Assembly: GCA_002338605.1 (NCBI GenBank)
Contig: DDIP01000134.1
Location: forward strand, 316 to 8,378
DNA from: Proteobacteria bacterium UBA1847
Lineage (GTDB): Bacteria > Pseudomonadota > Gammaproteobacteria > Steroidobacterales > Woeseiaceae
Length of the DNA: 8,063 nt
Direction: 5' to 3'
Of the stretch, positions 5,920 through 8,063 are shown piece after piece; the stretch's first letter is position 1, and each line of letters opens with the position of its first letter. The position numbers and the translations under genes were made by a program. The notes beneath the pieces were generated by a model. The model was not told where the DNA came from and did not search any database. It worked only from the letters and a program-made list of their open reading frames with translations.

Positions 5920-8063
5920 TCAAGCCTGGGCAGTCGCCGCCTCAGGCTCGACCTTGTCGGTCTCGAAGGCAGCCTGCAGCGCATCGTCAACAGTCTTTAG
6001 CCAGATGAATTTCAGTGCTGTTCGGGTCGACTCCGGAATATCCTCGAAATCCTTGCGATTGCGATCCGGCAGTAGCACGGTACGAATCCCGGCACGGTGA
6101 GCGGCAATGACCTTTTCCTTGATGCCTCCTACAGGCAGCACCTGGCCACGCAGACTGATTTCACCGGTCATGGCAACATCATGATGCACCACTCGATTCA
6201 TAGCCATCGACGCCAGCGACACGAACATCGCCACACCGGCACTCGGCCCGTCTTTGGGAATTGCGCCCGCGGGAACGTGCAAATGAATATCACCAGTACT
6301 GAACCGATCCGCATCCAGGTGCAGGGACGCCGCGCGACTTTTCAACAAGGTCAGCGCAGCCTGTCCACTTTCTTTCATCACATCCCCGAGCTGACCGGTC
6401 AGCGTGATCTTGCCGCTGCCCGGTGTCATGGTCGACTCGACAAAAAGTATATCGCCGCCAACAGGAGTCCAGGCAAGTCCGGTCGCAACGCCCGGTACGC
6501 TGGTTCGCATGGCGACTTCATCTTCGAATCTCGGCGTGCCAAGAATTACTTCGACATCCGCCGCGTCGATGTGGACTTTGTCGAGATTACCCTCAGCAAA
6601 ACCGACCGCGACGTGTCGCAGCAGTGCGCCGATCTGCTTTTCCAGCGACCGGCAACCTGCCTCGCGCGTGTAGCGGCTGATAACCCGTTCCAGCGCCGCA
6701 TCGCTTATTTCCACCTGATCCTCGCTGATACCGTTCAGCCTGATCTGCCGCTGCACAAGATAGCGCTTCGCAATCTGAAGCTTTTCATCGATGGTGTAGC
6801 CACTCAGTTCGATGATCTCCATACGATCCAGTAGCGGGGCAGGAATCGTGTCAAGTCGATTGGCCGTTGCAATAAACAGTACCTTGCTCAGATCGAATGG
6901 CACGGCCAGATAGTTATCCTCGAACGTCGAATTCTGTTCGGGATCCAGTACTTCCAGCAAAGCGGACGACGGATCGCCATGAAATCCGGCACCGAGCTTG
7001 TCAATTTCATCGAGCATGAAGACGGGGTTTTTGGATCCCGCTTTCTTGATGGCCTGAATAATCTTACCCGGCAAGGCGCCAATGTAGGTACGCCTGTGGC
7101 CCCGGATCTCCGCCTCATCGTGCAAGCCGCCCAGGCTGATACGCACGAAACGCAATCCGATGGCACGCGCGATACTCTGTCCAAGCGAGGTCTTGCCAAC
7201 GCCGGGCGGGCCGGCGAAACACAGAATCGGGCTGCGCCCTTCGGGTGCGAGTTTTCGCACCGCCAGGTATTCGACGATACGTTTCTTGATTTTAGTCAGG
7301 CCATAGTGGTCCTCATCGAGGATCTCGCGCGCACGGCTGATATCAATATTTTCCTTGTCGATCGCGGACCAGGGCAACTCGGTGAGCCAGTCAAGGTAGG
7401 TTCGCAGCGTGGAATATTCGGCGGATTGACTGGACATGCGTCGAAGACGATCCAACTCCTTTCTCGTATGCGCGTCAACTTCCTCAGGCATGCCTGCTGC
7501 AGTAATCGCGGCCGCGAGCATCTCGAACTCGGCGGCGTCCGCGCCATTTTCGCCAAGCTGTTCCTGAATTGTTCGCATTTGTTCGCGCAGCACCACCTCA
7601 CGCTGCCGCTCGTCGATCGACTCACGGGTCTTCGCTTCGATTTCCTGCGACAGCTCGATAATCTCGAGTTGTTTCGCCATTTTCGCAATGACAATATCGA
7701 GTCTCTTCCGGACATCTGATGTCTCAAGAATTTCCTGTCTTTCGGTGACTGTGAAATCCAGAAAACTCGCAATCAGGTCGCCCAGAGCACCGGGCGATTC
7801 GACAGACTGGATAGTACCGGCGAGTTCAGCAGGTACCATGGGAAGTATGTCGATTGCACGCGCTGCCTGCTGCTTCAGCACAAGTGCCTGTGCCTTGGCC
7901 TCATCGGTATCGTCGTTGATCTCCGCCAGAACCTCGATTTTCGCCACCAGGAACGGATAACCCGACATGAATTCCGTTACCCGAAAACGCGCTTCTCCCT
8001 GGCACACAAGGTGATGGTCGGACTTCGAATCCGTGATGTACCGCAGGATGCTGGCGCTGGTGC
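5920..8063 (-). CDS. lon: ATP-dependent serine protease Lon (5' partial)
   Basis: The frame stays open to the right edge. The GTG at 8007 is an internal Val, because the 18 codons upstream read SASILRYITDSKSDHHL, which continues the family's N-terminal substrate-binding domain. About 713 residues are visible, and roughly 80-100 are missing compared with a family length near 800. Numbered from the codon at 8007: the rest of the N-domain and a coiled-coil region (about 110-190); Walker A GPPGVGKT (266-273); Walker B VFMLDEID (329-336); sensor region ATANRLDTIP (380-389); then the protease domain with the Ser in KDGPSAG (S589) and the Lys in GGIKEK (K632). The 43-residue Ser-Lys spacing equals that of E. 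coli Lon (S679, K722). The enzyme degrades misfolded and regulatory proteins in the cytosol, with ATP-driven unfolding. The C-terminus ends in a short Ala/Glu-rich tail. It is the upstream partner of ftsH, and both are on the minus strand. Whether it is the housekeeping or an accessory copy cannot be decided here. Confidence 0.96.
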   Translation of the reverse strand, partial: TSASILRYITDSKSDHHLVCQGEARFRVTEFMSGYPFLVAKIEVLAEINDDTDEAKAQALVLKQQAARAIDILPMVPAELAGTIQSVESPGALGDLIASFLDFTVTERQEILETSDVRKRLDIVIAKMAKQLEIIELSQEIEAKTRESIDERQREVVLREQMRTIQEQLGENGADAAEFEMLAAAITAAGMPEEVDAHTRKELDRLRRMSSQSAEYSTLRTYLDWLTELPWSAIDKENIDISRAREILDEDHYGLTKIKKRIVEYLAVRKLAPEGRSPILCFAGPPGVGKTSLGQSIARAIGLRFVRISLGGLHDEAEIRGHRRTYIGALPGKIIQAIKKAGSKNPVFMLDEIDKLGAGFHGDPSSALLEVLDPEQNSTFEDNYLAVPFDLSKVLFIATANRLDTIPAPLLDRMEIIELSGYTIDEKLQIAKRYLVQRQIRLNGISEDQVEISDAALERVISRYTREAGCRSLEKQIGALLRHVAVGFAEGNLDKVHIDAADVEVILGTPRFEDEVAMRTSVPGVATGLAWTPVGGDILFVESTMTPGSGKITLTGQLGDVMKESGQAALTLLKSRAASLHLDADRFSTGDIHLHVPAGAIPKDGPSAGVAMFVSLASMAMNRVVHHDVAMTGEISLRGQVLPVGGIKEKVIAAHRAGIRTVLLPDRNRKDFEDIPESTRTALKFIWLKTVDDALQAAFETDKVEPEAATAQA

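Noticed and set aside
5033..7719. Long open frames on the plus strand opposite ftsH and lon (355, 245 and 246 codons).
   Set aside because: They are antisense to two strongly recognised proteases, have no recognisable domains and show the Arg/Ser/His-rich composition of shadow frames. One crosses the ftsH-lon gap only by chance absence of stops.

Overview
The window reads as a proteobacterial chromosome segment, most likely from a gammaproteobacterium. This is an inference from protein character (a proteobacterial-type cyclopropane-fatty-acid synthase, accessory FtsH and Lon, a CBS-DUF2267 protein), moderate to high GC and tight gene packing. No rRNA or other marker gene is present to confirm it. 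No mobile element, CRISPR array, tRNA or rRNA gene was seen.

Layout: the window is two converging blocks. The plus-strand block (1 to about 4002) holds the 3' part of a CBS-pair/DUF2267 protein, a cyclopropane-fatty-acyl-phospholipid synthase (cfa) reading frame broken by one in-frame amber codon, a geranylgeranyl-reductase-family flavoprotein, a secreted two-part protein of unknown function, and a short ORF resembling the tail of a beta-propeller protein. The minus-strand block (4019 to the right edge) holds lon, running off the window, followed by ftsH. The blocks meet at a 16-base gap with a small inverted repeat.

How the genes fit together: cfa, the flavoprotein and the secreted protein are joined by 4-base stop/start overlaps (TTGA and ATGA), so they look like one translationally coupled operon. 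A lipid methyltransferase beside a GGR-type flavoprotein suggests modification of membrane lipid acyl chains. The final product is unknown. Lon and FtsH are the two AAA+ proteases of cytosolic and membrane protein quality control. Together with CBS-DUF2267 and membrane lipid modification genes they suggest a stress-tolerance cluster.

The main oddity is the amber codon at 1430-1432. Everything before and after it is in one frame, and all the residues known to matter in E. coli CFA synthase are present with near-identical spacing. It is either a very recent nonsense mutation, a sequencing error, or (less likely) a read-through or suppressed codon.
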